Positions 9,395-17,129 of a DNA stretch of 64,000 nt are shown piece after piece. The stretch is taken from NCBI RefSeq assembly GCF_905197185.1, contig NZ_CAJJXW010000002.1; one strand, 5' to 3'. Under the pieces are notes generated by a model. The model did not search any database. It saw only the letters and a program-made list of their open reading frames with translations, and was not told the DNA's origin. Each line of letters starts with the position of its first letter. The first letter of the stretch is position 1. A program made the position numbers and the translations under genes. The DNA is from Megamonas sp905197185 (GTDB lineage Bacteria; Bacillota; Negativicutes; Selenomonadales; Selenomonadaceae).

Positions 9395-9421
9395 AAGCCA
9401 TCACTAAATTTAGTGATGGCT
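9391..9421 (-). terminator. Perfect 26-base palindrome terminator
   Basis: Positions 9396-9421 are a perfect palindrome (arm AGCCATCACTAAA) followed on the minus strand by six T (9395-9390). It ends transcription coming from the B12 riboswitch side before mutA. Confidence 0.75.
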
Positions 9422-9530
9422 GGATTGGTAATATATATTCCCCAAATATTATTTACCATTTTTATTAAATTATTCAAGCATTTATGCTAATCATAATAAT
9501 GATTAAATTTTTCAGTAAATTAAACATAAT

Positions 9531-9593
9531 TTACAACAAATTAATATGATACATCGATGGCACTTGCTTAAGATAATCATGAGCCATCTTCAT
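9531..9593 (-). other. 20-codon open frame between two terminators, possible gene scrap
   Basis: The frame runs from ATG 9593 to TAA 9531, has no clear ribosome site and has a stop codon just upstream. The peptide (MKMAHDYLKQVPSMYHINLL) has a protein-like composition and could be the tail of a lost gene. The same bases can form interleaved stems (GATAATC/GATTATC and GATGGC/GCCATC), a pseudoknot-like arrangement. Confidence 0.3.
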
Positions 9594-9611
9594 GGATTAT
9601 CTCTATAAACA

Positions 9612-9649
9612 GAAAAACCGCTTTTCATAAACAATATATGAAAAACGGT
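9612..9649 (-). terminator. Expression-platform terminator of the minus-strand B12 riboswitch
   Basis: ACCGTTTTTCATA pairs with TATGAAAAGCGGT with one mismatch, and a TTTTT tract follows on the minus strand. It lies about 60 bases downstream of the aptamer, as expected for transcription-control riboswitches. Confidence 0.75.
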
Positions 9650-9704
9650 AGAAAATTATAATCAGAATTTACATGTATAAAAAACATATACATTACATTC
9701 TACT

Positions 9705-9905
9705 ACATCTCTCCCCGTCTCTCGCAGGTCAAACGACGATGCTTCTTATAGGCAGTTCTTCTGACTCAGTATCATTGCTCACTTCGCCTTCCCAGTTTCC
9801 CAGTGACATTCATGAAGTTTGCTCCTCTTTACAGCGGCGGGACCGTGCCGGATTTTAACCGTCTTCCCTATTAAGCATAAATATGCACCTATAAGGTTTC
9901 ATTAT
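9705..9905 (-). ncRNA. Cobalamin (B12) riboswitch, minus strand
   Basis: Read on the minus strand, the hallmark elements occur in order. They are ACGGTCCCGCCGCTGT (the B12-box region near 9829-9845), CACTGGGAAACTGGGAAGGC (9805-9786), GAGTCAGAAGAACTGCC (9767-9751) and CCTGCGAG (9728-9721). A terminator follows at 9612-9649. Such riboswitches usually turn off B12 uptake or synthesis genes, or B12-independent isoenzymes, when adenosylcobalamin is plentiful. Here the next features are a 20-codon frame and another terminator, then mutA. A B12-dependent enzyme is an illogical target for repression by B12, and two terminators separate them, so I do not assign mutA as the target. Confidence 0.92.
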
Positions 9906-9920
9906 CAACTTGTCGCCTTT

Positions 9921-9950
9921 ATTATACTTTTTATTTTATATATTTGTCAA
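9921..9950 (-). promoter_or_regulatory. Promoter of the minus-strand B12 riboswitch
   Basis: On the minus strand TTGACA (9950-9945), an 18-base spacer and TATAAT (9926-9921) form an almost perfect sigma-70-type promoter just before the aptamer. Confidence 0.8.
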
Positions 9951-9994
9951 CGATAAATTAAAATAATTTTAAGATAATTATTTTATATAGAGTA

Positions 9995-10023
9995 TTGACA
10001 CAAATTCTATATAGTGATATTCT
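9995..10023 (+). promoter_or_regulatory. Promoter of the plus-strand B12 riboswitch
   Basis: TTGACA (9995-10000), a 17-base spacer and TATTCT (10018-10023). It lies back to back with the minus-strand promoter, 45 bases apart. Confidence 0.75.
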
Positions 10024-10049
10024 AAAAAAGAACTGAATATAGTTCAATG

Positions 10050-10275
10050 AATCAGGTGTCCATTTGGACTTAATAGGGAATTCAGTACGTGATTATTCAC
10101 TAATCTGAAACGGTCCCGCCACTGTATGAGGGAACTTATCCAAAATATGTCACTGGGAAACTGGGAAGGCTTGGATATAGTAATGAACTCGAGTCAGGAG
10201 AACTGCCTGATTAACAATCACCGTGTGCAATTGATTTATTTTAATTGCCATACCTGCGAGCGATGGGGAGGAGAT
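10050..10275 (+). ncRNA. Cobalamin (B12) riboswitch, plus strand
   Basis: The same aptamer elements occur in order on the plus strand: ACGGTCCCGCCACTGTA (10110-10126), CACTGGGAAACTGGGAAGGC (10151-10170), GAGTCAGGAGAACTGCC (10191-10207) and CCTGCGAG (10253-10260). A hairpin and terminator follow at 10281-10344. No plus-strand gene lies between this terminator and a second terminator at 10438-10477, and uvrB at 11045 has its own promoter. The riboswitch is therefore an orphan in this genome, either because its gene was deleted or because it governs a short RNA. Confidence 0.93.
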
Positions 10276-10315
10276 TAGACAGTAAATTTTTAAATTTACT
10301 CAATTCGTCTATTCA

Positions 10316-10344
10316 CCTCTTTTCAAAGCGAAAAGGGGTTTTTT
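10316..10344 (+). terminator. Expression-platform terminator of the plus-strand B12 riboswitch
   Basis: CCTCTTTTC pairs with GAAAAGGGG (one G-T pair) and is followed by six T. A second stem (AGTAAATTTTTAAATTTACT) sits just before it and could take part in the switch. Confidence 0.8.
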
Positions 10345-10437
10345 ATTTATCGGTTTTACTTTATGTCTTCAGCAAACATAAGGTAATCATTGCTCAAAAT
10401 TCCAAACTAATCATTATATTGTTTTATTATTATGCGT

Positions 10438-10477
10438 ATAGCATGCTTAAGTATTATCCTAAGCATGCTATTTTTTT
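10438..10477 (+). terminator. Strong plus-strand terminator at the end of the orphan riboswitch unit
   Basis: ATAGCATGCTTA pairs with TAAGCATGCTAT and is followed by seven T on the plus strand. There is no matching T run on the minus strand. Its polarity therefore points to a plus-strand transcript from the riboswitch, although it also adjoins the end of the minus-strand YhcH-family gene. Confidence 0.7.
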
Positions 10478-10478
10478 C

Positions 10479-10931
10479 TTATAATTTGATTTTAAAGATA
10501 GCTTTTTTTATAGTTTGACTTTGTTGACAAATAATAGCAGTGCGATGAGCATCTTCTGGATAACAAATTAAAAAATCACCTTTGTTGATTAAGTTAACAG
10601 TAGCTTTTTCTTCACCTGTTAATTCCACAAAATCGCGATTTTCATCAAATGATTTTATTTGCATATCATCGCAAAAGTTCACATCAATACTTTCTTTACC
10701 TTCAATAATCACATGCACATCAATATATTTTTTATGTGCTTCCCAAAAACGCTCTTCACGTTTTACTGTAGCATAGTTTTCGATATTAACAAAAAACTCA
10801 TCGCCATTTATTTTATAACTACCTTTTCCATATGTAGCTAAATCATGTTCTTTTGCATAAGTGAAACAAGCTTTTATTTTTTCTGTCAAAAAATCATATT
10901 TATCTGCGTATTTAATATTGCCAAAAATCAC
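10479..10931 (-). CDS. YhcH/YjgK/YiaL (TabA) family protein
   Basis: This 150-residue beta-sandwich protein belongs to the DUF386 family. Typical features are the ERFWEAHKKYIDVHVIIEGKE segment near residues 60-80 and a late CYPEDAHRTAI block with the conserved acidic and His residues that likely bind a metal. Relatives include EbgC, TabA and the sialic-acid-associated YhcH. They act on sugars or their anomers and are linked to biofilm in E. coli, but no general reaction is settled. The start is GTG at 10931, with AAGAGG about eight bases upstream. It is a single gene divergent from uvrB. Confidence 0.8.
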   Translation of the reverse strand: MIFGNIKYADKYDFLTEKIKACFTYAKEHDLATYGKGSYKINGDEFFVNIENYATVKREERFWEAHKKYIDVHVIIEGKESIDVNFCDDMQIKSFDENRDFVELTGEEKATVNLINKGDFLICYPEDAHRTAIICQQSQTIKKAIFKIKL

Positions 10932-10978
10932 TTTTATAACCTCTTTTCTTAATTTATTAAAATAATTATATCATGATA

Positions 10979-11007
10979 TTGAAAAAATATTCTTCTCCAT
11001 TTATCAT
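10979..11007 (+). promoter_or_regulatory. Candidate uvrB promoter
   Basis: TTGAAA (10979-10984), a 17-base spacer and TATCAT (11002-11007) lie 38 bases before the uvrB start. No SOS (LexA) box of either the Bacillus or E. coli type is evident. Confidence 0.5.
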
Positions 11008-11044
11008 TAAAGCTAAATATTAATATTATAAGTGAGATGATTTT

Positions 11045-13069
11045 ATGGTACACATACCAAAATTAAATACATTACAAACTGAAAATAAAATTCCCTTTAA
11101 AGTAGAAGCACCTTTTGAACCTACAGGCGACCAACCTCAAGCAATTGAAGCTCTAGCTCAAGGCATTCAAAATGGTCAAACATCACAAGTTTTATTAGGT
11201 GCTACAGGTACAGGAAAGACTTTTACTATCGCTAAATTAATTGAAAAAGTCCAAAAACCTACACTTGTTATCGCTCATAATAAAACGCTAGCTGCACAAT
11301 TAGCTAGTGAGTTTAAGGAATTTTTTCCGCATAACGCTGTAGAATATTTTGTCAGTTACTATGATTATTACCAACCAGAAGCCTATATTGCCCAAACAGA
11401 TACTTATATCGAAAAAGATTCTTCCATCAATGATGAAATCGATAAACTTCGCCATTCTGCAACTTGTTCTTTATTTGAACGTCGTGATGTTATCATTGTT
11501 GCTAGTGTATCTTGTATCTATGGCTTAGGTTCACCAGAAGATTATTATGATTTAGTCTTATCTGTACGTGAAGGTCAAGAATATCCTCGTGATGATATTT
11601 TGCGAAAATTGGTTTCTATCCAATATGAACGCAATGATATAAATTTTGACCGTGGTAAATTCCGCGTTCGTGGCGATGTCATTGAAATTTTTCCTGCTGG
11701 CTATAGTGATAGAGCCATCCGCATTGAACTTTTTGGTGATGAAGTCGACCGCATTTTAGAAGTAGATACTCTAACTGGTGAAGTCTATGGTCAACGCAAA
11801 CATATTTTAATTTACCCTGCTTCTCACTATGTAACTTCTAAAGAACATATGAAAGAAGCTATCGACTCCATACAAGCAGAACTTCAACAGCAATTAAAAA
11901 TCCTTGAAGATGATAATAAACTCTTAGAAGCTCAACGTTTGAAACAACGCACAAATTATGATTTAGAAACTATGGAAGAGATGGGATATTGCTCTGGCAT
12001 CGAAAATTATTCACGCCATTTGACAGGCAGAAAAGCTGGCGAAGCTCCTTATACACTTCTTGATTATTTCCCTGATGATTTTTTAATCGTCATTGATGAA
12101 TCTCACGTTACTATACCCCAGATAAAAGCCATGTATGCAGGCGACCGCTCACGCAAAGAATCACTTGTTGCTAATGGTTTTCGTCTGCCTTCTGCCTTTG
12201 ATAATCGCCCTTTACGCTTTGAAGAATTTCTCGATCATATCAATCAGATAATCTATGTTTCTGCTACACCAGCACCATTTGAATTAGCACAAGCAAATCA
12301 AGTAGTAGAACAGATAATCCGTCCAACTGGTCTATTAGACCCTGAAATAGAAATTCGCCCACTTGAAGGGCAAATGGACGATTTACTTGGAGAAATCAAA
12401 ATTCGCACTAAGAAAAATGAACGTGTGCTCATCACTACTTTGACTAAAAAAATGGCTGAAAATCTCACTGATTATTTAAAAGAAATGGGTATCAAAGTTC
12501 GTTATCTTCATTCTGATATTGCCACTATTGAAAGAGCAGAAATCATTCGCGATTTGCGTTTAGGAAAATTTGATGTACTCGTAGGGATTAACTTATTACG
12601 TGAAGGCTTGGATATGCCAGAAGTTTCTTTAGTAGCTATTTTAGATGCTGATAAAGAAGGCTTCTTGCGTTCAGAGACATCTCTCATTCAGACAATCGGT
12701 CGTGCTGCTAGAAATGCTCATGGTAAAGTAATCATGTACGCCGACCGCATCACCGATTCTATGCAAAAAGCCATTGATGAAACTATGCGTCGTCGAGAAG
12801 TCCAAGATAAATATAATCAAGAACATCATATAACGCCGAAGACAATTCAAAAGAAAATAAAAAATCTCATTGAAACTACTATGGTTGCAGAAGAAAAGGC
12901 AAGTTATGATGCTGAAAAACCAAAGAAAAAATTGAAAATGACTGCTAAAGAAAAGAAAAAATTAATTCTTTCTTTAACTAAAGAAATGCAAGAAGCTTCT
13001 CGCAACTTAGAATTTGAACGAGCTGCTCAAATTCGCGATATTATCTTTGAATTAAACGAAAAAAAATAA
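11045..13069 (+). CDS. uvrB: Excinuclease ABC subunit B
   Basis: UvrB is the damage-verifying helicase-like subunit of nucleotide excision repair. It is loaded by UvrA and recruits UvrC. Walker A is GATGTGKT at residues 52-59. The beta-hairpin that clamps DNA is visible as YYDYYQPEAYIAQTDTY near 95-111, and helicase motifs follow, including DESH and the late QTIGRAARN block. The C-terminal UVR coiled-coil that contacts UvrC covers about 630-670. Length (674) is normal. It is monocistronic here, with a candidate promoter just upstream and a terminator after it. uvrA is not in the window. Confidence 0.97.
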   Translation: MVHIPKLNTLQTENKIPFKVEAPFEPTGDQPQAIEALAQGIQNGQTSQVLLGATGTGKTFTIAKLIEKVQKPTLVIAHNKTLAAQLASEFKEFFPHNAVEYFVSYYDYYQPEAYIAQTDTYIEKDSSINDEIDKLRHSATCSLFERRDVIIVASVSCIYGLGSPEDYYDLVLSVREGQEYPRDDILRKLVSIQYERNDINFDRGKFRVRGDVIEIFPAGYSDRAIRIELFGDEVDRILEVDTLTGEVYGQRKHILIYPASHYVTSKEHMKEAIDSIQAELQQQLKILEDDNKLLEAQRLKQRTNYDLETMEEMGYCSGIENYSRHLTGRKAGEAPYTLLDYFPDDFLIVIDESHVTIPQIKAMYAGDRSRKESLVANGFRLPSAFDNRPLRFEEFLDHINQIIYVSATPAPFELAQANQVVEQIIRPTGLLDPEIEIRPLEGQMDDLLGEIKIRTKKNERVLITTLTKKMAENLTDYLKEMGIKVRYLHSDIATIERAEIIRDLRLGKFDVLVGINLLREGLDMPEVSLVAILDADKEGFLRSETSLIQTIGRAARNAHGKVIMYADRITDSMQKAIDETMRRREVQDKYNQEHHITPKTIQKKIKNLIETTMVAEEKASYDAEKPKKKLKMTAKEKKKLILSLTKEMQEASRNLEFERAAQIRDIIFELNEKK

Positions 13070-13085
13070 TTTATTTTATTCATAA

Positions 13086-13118
13086 AAAAGCACTATAGCA
13101 TGAAAACTATAGTGCTTT
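13086..13118. terminator. Bidirectional terminator between uvrB and oppF
   Basis: AAAAGCACTATAG pairs with CTATAGTGCTTTT over an eight-base loop, giving T runs on both strands between the two convergent genes. Confidence 0.8.
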
Positions 13119-13121
13119 TAC

Positions 13122-14081
13122 TTATTCATCATAAAGATGACAACGTACATATCTATTATTTACCATTTTCATTTCAGGTAATTTCTGTCTGCAAATTTCT
13201 TTAGCTTTTGGGCAACGCGTATTGAATGGACACCCTTTTGGCGGATTTAATGGACTTGGCAATTCACCTTGCAAGATAATTCGCTGTTTATGTTTTTCTT
13301 TTTGTGGATCTGGCAATGAAATTGAAGATAACAATGCTTTCGTATATGGGTGTAGAGGATTTGTATATAAATCTTCTGTATCAGCAAGTTCTACAATTTG
13401 CCCTAAATACATAACTGCTACTTTTTGGCTGATATAACGTACCATAGCTAAATCATGAGCAATAAATAAATATGTCAGACCTAATTCATTCTGTAATTTT
13501 TCTAGCAAATTTACGACTTGTGCTTGAATAGATACATCAAGTGCCGAAATCGGCTCATCGCAAATAATCAGTTTAGGTTCACAGGCAAGTGCTCTAGCTA
13601 TACCGATACGCTGTCTTTGTCCACCACTAAATTCATGAGGAAAACGGTTTGCCTGCTCTTTACTCAATCCTACTAATTCCAATAATTCATAGATACGCTC
13701 TTGTCTTTGTTTTTTATCTGTATATAAATTATGCACAAGCAAAGGCTCTTCAATGATATCTGCCACTGTCATTCTTGGATTTAATGAAGCATATGGATCT
13801 TGAAATATCATTTGAATATCCTTTGTCATCTCTTTATTTTGTGAAATATCTTTGCCTGCAAATATGATTTTGCCTTTTGTTGGCTTATACAATCCGATAA
13901 TAGTTCTACCTGTAGTTGATTTTCCACAGCCTGACTCACCTACAAGACCTAATGTTTTTCCCTCTTCTATGGAAAAACTGACATCATTTACTGCTTTCAA
14001 AATCTGTTTTGGTCCTCCCCAAAAAGAACGCTTCACTACAAAATCTTTATGTAGATTTTTGACTTCTAATAAATTCATCAA
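13122..14081 (-). CDS. oppF: Oligopeptide ABC transporter ATP-binding protein OppF
   Basis: This is one of two ATPases that power a peptide importer at the inner face of the membrane. Walker A (GESGCGKST), the signature (FSGGQRQR) and Walker B (LIICDEP) are all present. A C-terminal oligopeptide/dipeptide transporter domain with the CPFNTRCPKAKEIC cysteine cluster follows. That cysteine region binds an iron-sulfur cluster in some relatives. Length 319 is normal. It overlaps oppD by four bases and is the last gene of the operon. The substrate (oligo- or dipeptide, or nickel) cannot be fixed from the ATPase. Confidence 0.9.
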   Translation of the reverse strand: MMNLLEVKNLHKDFVVKRSFWGGPKQILKAVNDVSFSIEEGKTLGLVGESGCGKSTTGRTIIGLYKPTKGKIIFAGKDISQNKEMTKDIQMIFQDPYASLNPRMTVADIIEEPLLVHNLYTDKKQRQERIYELLELVGLSKEQANRFPHEFSGGQRQRIGIARALACEPKLIICDEPISALDVSIQAQVVNLLEKLQNELGLTYLFIAHDLAMVRYISQKVAVMYLGQIVELADTEDLYTNPLHPYTKALLSSISLPDPQKEKHKQRIILQGELPSPLNPPKGCPFNTRCPKAKEICRQKLPEMKMVNNRYVRCHLYDE

Positions 14082-15088
14082 AATTCCTCCCTATTCTCTT
14101 TGGGTGCAAATTCATGCTCCAACCAACATTTTACATAATGATCTTTATTTAATTGTGTCTTTTCTGGCATCAACTGCATACAAATTTTCATTGCTTTTGT
14201 ACAGCGTTTGACAAATGGACAATAATCAATACTTTCTTTTAAATCTGGTGGCTGACCATCGATCACATATAATTTATCTTCTTTATTTAAATTTAAATGA
14301 GGCAAAGATTTTAATAAACCTCGCGTATAAGGGTGATGTGCATGATAAAACAAATCATCAACATTTGCTTTTTCCACGATTTGACCTGCATACATAACTG
14401 CTACTTCATCGCAAATATTGGCAATAACCCCTAAATCATGCGATATCATAATGATGGACATATTCAATTTTTCTTGTAAGGATTTCAATAAATCTAAAAT
14501 TTGTGCCTGCACAGTTACATCAAGAGCTGTTGTCGGCTCATCTGCTATCAATAATTCTGGTTCACAGGCAAGTGCCATCGCAATCATCACGCGTTGACGC
14601 ATACCGCCACTGAATTGATGAGGATAATCTTTCAATCTTTTTTTGGCAAATGGTATCCCTACTAAATTTAATAATTCTACAGCTTTTTCTGTCGCTTCTT
14701 TATCCGATAATTGTTTATGCAAAAATAAAACTTCTTTTATCTGCGTACCAATTGTAAGTACAGGATTTAAAGATGTCATTGGGTCTTGGAATATCATCGC
14801 AATTTTATTGCCACGAATTTTGGCTAAATCTTCATCTTGAAAATTAACTAAATCCTGACCTTGCCATAAAATCTGACCATTTTCAATAATGCTATTTTCT
14901 TTAGGCAATAAACCCATGATAGCATGAGCCGTCACTGATTTTCCACAGCCTGACTCGCCCACTATTCCTAGAGCTTGTCCTCTTTTTAAATCAAAACTGA
15001 CATTGCGTACTGCTTTTACTTTTCCTCGATAAGTCTGAAAAGCAACTGCTAAATCTTTTACTTGTAAAATTTCTTTATTTTCTTCCAT
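14078..15088 (-). CDS. oppD: Oligopeptide ABC transporter ATP-binding protein OppD
   Basis: This is the second ATPase of the importer, about 336 residues. It has Walker A GESGCGKSV (with Val for the usual Thr/Ser after Ser), signature FSGGMRQR and Walker B LLIADEPTTALDVT. The C-terminal CPFVKRCTKAMKIC motif is the oligopeptide transporter extension. I chose the ATG at 15088 (MEENKEILQ). A GTG three codons earlier (15097) is possible, and neither has a strong ribosome site. It lies between oppC and oppF in a tight operon. Confidence 0.9.
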   Translation of the reverse strand: MEENKEILQVKDLAVAFQTYRGKVKAVRNVSFDLKRGQALGIVGESGCGKSVTAHAIMGLLPKENSIIENGQILWQGQDLVNFQDEDLAKIRGNKIAMIFQDPMTSLNPVLTIGTQIKEVLFLHKQLSDKEATEKAVELLNLVGIPFAKKRLKDYPHQFSGGMRQRVMIAMALACEPELLIADEPTTALDVTVQAQILDLLKSLQEKLNMSIIMISHDLGVIANICDEVAVMYAGQIVEKANVDDLFYHAHHPYTRGLLKSLPHLNLNKEDKLYVIDGQPPDLKESIDYCPFVKRCTKAMKICMQLMPEKTQLNKDHYVKCWLEHEFAPKENREEF

Positions 15089-15113
15089 GGTAAACACTCA
15101 TTTCTTCACTATT

Positions 15114-16028
15114 TTAACGACGCATCTTAGGGTCTAAAACATCTCGCAGACCATCACCTAAAAAGTTAAAAGCCAACATAGTGACACTGATAGCTACTGC
15201 TGGAAAAAATAATTGAAAAGGATATGCACGCAAATTATTTACACCTTCTGACGCTAAAACGCCCCAACTAGCCATCGGTGCAGAAACACCAAGTCCGATA
15301 AAACTCAAAAAAGCTTCTGTAAATATTGCATCAGGAATAGCTAATGTCATTGTTACAATAATTGCCCCCATGGCATTTGGCAATAAATGTCTAAATAAAA
15401 TTCTTTTTTTCGATACACCTATCGTTCTAGCTGCCAAAATAAATTCTTGTTCCTTCATTGATAAAATTTGACCACGCACAATTCTTGCCATCTGTAGCCA
15501 ATAACCAATACCTAAAGCAATAAAAATATTGATAAGCCCTGGCTTTAAAATTACCATCAATAAAATTACATATAATAAAGTTGGTACGCTATATAAAATA
15601 TCCACAATATTCATCATTATACGGTCGATCTTGCCACCGCAAAAACCTGCTATTCCGCCATAGATTACACCAATAAAAAGATTTAATAAACTAGCCACTA
15701 TACCAATAGCTAAAGAAATTCTCGCACCATATAATACGCGAATAAAAATATCTCTCCCCAAATTATCTGTACCAAACCAATGCTCCCAACTTGGAGAACT
15801 ATTCGTCATCATCAAATTCTGTTCATCATAAGTATGGCTAGAAAAAATAGGGCCAAAAATAGCTACAACTATTAAGCATACGATAATAATTAATCCCAGC
15901 AAAGCCATTTTATTTTTCTTTAATCTAATCCACGCATCTTGCCAATATCCCAATGTTTCTTCTTTTTTTTGCACCTGCAAAATTTCTCGCTCTAAAGGCA
16001 CAAATAAATCTTTATTTATCATCTTCAT
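15114..16028 (-). CDS. oppC: Oligopeptide ABC transporter permease OppC
   Basis: This inner-membrane permease of 304 residues has an N-terminal OppC_N segment, a first helix at about 40-62, then the binding-protein-dependent transport fold. The coupling-helix EAA motif is near EAFLSFIGLGVSAPMASWG. It pairs with OppB to form the channel. The start overlaps the end of oppB by four bases (ATGA), so translation is coupled. Confidence 0.92.
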   Translation of the reverse strand: MKMINKDLFVPLEREILQVQKKEETLGYWQDAWIRLKKNKMALLGLIIIVCLIVVAIFGPIFSSHTYDEQNLMMTNSSPSWEHWFGTDNLGRDIFIRVLYGARISLAIGIVASLLNLFIGVIYGGIAGFCGGKIDRIMMNIVDILYSVPTLLYVILLMVILKPGLINIFIALGIGYWLQMARIVRGQILSMKEQEFILAARTIGVSKKRILFRHLLPNAMGAIIVTMTLAIPDAIFTEAFLSFIGLGVSAPMASWGVLASEGVNNLRAYPFQLFFPAVAISVTMLAFNFLGDGLRDVLDPKMRR

Positions 16029-16954
16029 TCACCTTTTTCTTCACCGATTTTAATGCGTGGGTCTAATAACGGATAAAGTAAATCCACTACCATATTTAAA
16101 ACAATTACAATCACACTATAAAAAATTGTTACACCTAAAATTACAGTATAATCTCGATTATAAATACTAGTTACAAAATATTGCCCCAAGCCTGGTATCG
16201 CAAAAATAGTTTCAATGACAAAACTACCTGTCAAAATACTAGCTGTCATAGGGCCTAAATAAGTTACTACAGGAATTAATGAATTGGGCAAAGCGTGTTT
16301 TATCAAGACTCTGCTCCATGATAAACCTTTTGCTCTCGCTGTTTTTATATAATCTTGTGATAAAATATCCAACATACTAGAACGCGTCAATCTAGCGATA
16401 AATGACATTGGCATTCCTGATAAAGCCAAAGCTGGCATGATTTCATATCGCCAACCATTCCACATAGCAGCTGGCAATAAATGCAATTTTGTCGATAATA
16501 CATATATAAGTAATGCCGCCACAACAAAACTAGGCACAGCAACTCCTAAAGTCGTAAAAAAATTAACTGCCCTATCTTGCCATTTATCTTTTTTCACACC
16601 TGCTAATATTCCCGCTGGTATGCCGATAATAATTGCTATTAAAATTGCTTCTATACCCAATTTAAACGATACTGGAAAACCATCTTTGATAATATCATTT
16701 ACACTACGACCTGGATATTTAAATGATGGCCCTAAGTCACCTTGTACTAAATTGCATAAATAATCACCATACTGCTTATATAAAGGATCATTTAATTTAT
16801 ATCTTTCTTCTATACTATGTAATACATATGGAGGCAAAGATTTTTCTGCCGTAAAAGGCCCTCCTGGTATAGCACGCATTAGAAAAAAAGTTATCGTTAT
16901 AACTATCCATAAAACAATAAATGCGTTAAAAATTCGCTTGATTATATATCCCAT
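16025..16954 (-). CDS. oppB: Oligopeptide ABC transporter permease OppB
   Basis: This first gene of the oppBCDF operon encodes a 309-residue permease with six predicted helices. Its N-terminus (GYIIKRIFNAFIVLWIVITITF) and coupling motif (ETIFAIPGLGQYFV) are typical. GGAGG precedes the ATG at 16954. No substrate-binding protein (oppA) is encoded beside it, so the receptor must be elsewhere. The gene has a candidate promoter at 16988-17017. Confidence 0.92.
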   Translation of the reverse strand: MGYIIKRIFNAFIVLWIVITITFFLMRAIPGGPFTAEKSLPPYVLHSIEERYKLNDPLYKQYGDYLCNLVQGDLGPSFKYPGRSVNDIIKDGFPVSFKLGIEAILIAIIIGIPAGILAGVKKDKWQDRAVNFFTTLGVAVPSFVVAALLIYVLSTKLHLLPAAMWNGWRYEIMPALALSGMPMSFIARLTRSSMLDILSQDYIKTARAKGLSWSRVLIKHALPNSLIPVVTYLGPMTASILTGSFVIETIFAIPGLGQYFVTSIYNRDYTVILGVTIFYSVIVIVLNMVVDLLYPLLDPRIKIGEEKGE

Positions 16955-16987
16955 ATCTCATCTAACCTCCAATATAGATTAAACTAT

Positions 16988-17017
16988 ATTATAAAATTTA
17001 ATCATCTAAACTGCAAA
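16988..17017 (-). promoter_or_regulatory. Candidate oppB promoter
   Basis: On the minus strand TTTGCA (17017-17012), 18 bases, then TATAAT (16993-16988). It lies 35 bases upstream of the oppB start. Confidence 0.45.
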
Positions 17018-17060
17018 TTTATTATATCACCAAAATTTTATATCTATAAATTTATAAACA

Positions 17061-17100
17061 AAAAGACTCAAATCAGCATTTACACTAATTTGAGTCTTTT
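17061..17100 (-). terminator. Terminator after the glycyl radical enzyme remnant
   Basis: AAAAGACTCAAAT pairs with ATTTGAGTCTTTT. Both strands carry T runs. It lies 30 bases past the remnant's stop codon. Confidence 0.7.
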
Positions 17101-17129
17101 GCATATTTCAATAAAAATTCAATTTAAAA

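Noticed and set aside
9673..9858. Plus-strand 61-codon open frame within the minus-strand riboswitch.
   Set aside because: It is the complement of conserved aptamer sequence, has no ribosome site and no protein similarity.
10245..10484. Plus-strand 79-codon open frame downstream of the plus-strand riboswitch.
   Set aside because: It begins inside the aptamer, runs through two terminators and has low-complexity content. It is not a credible target gene.
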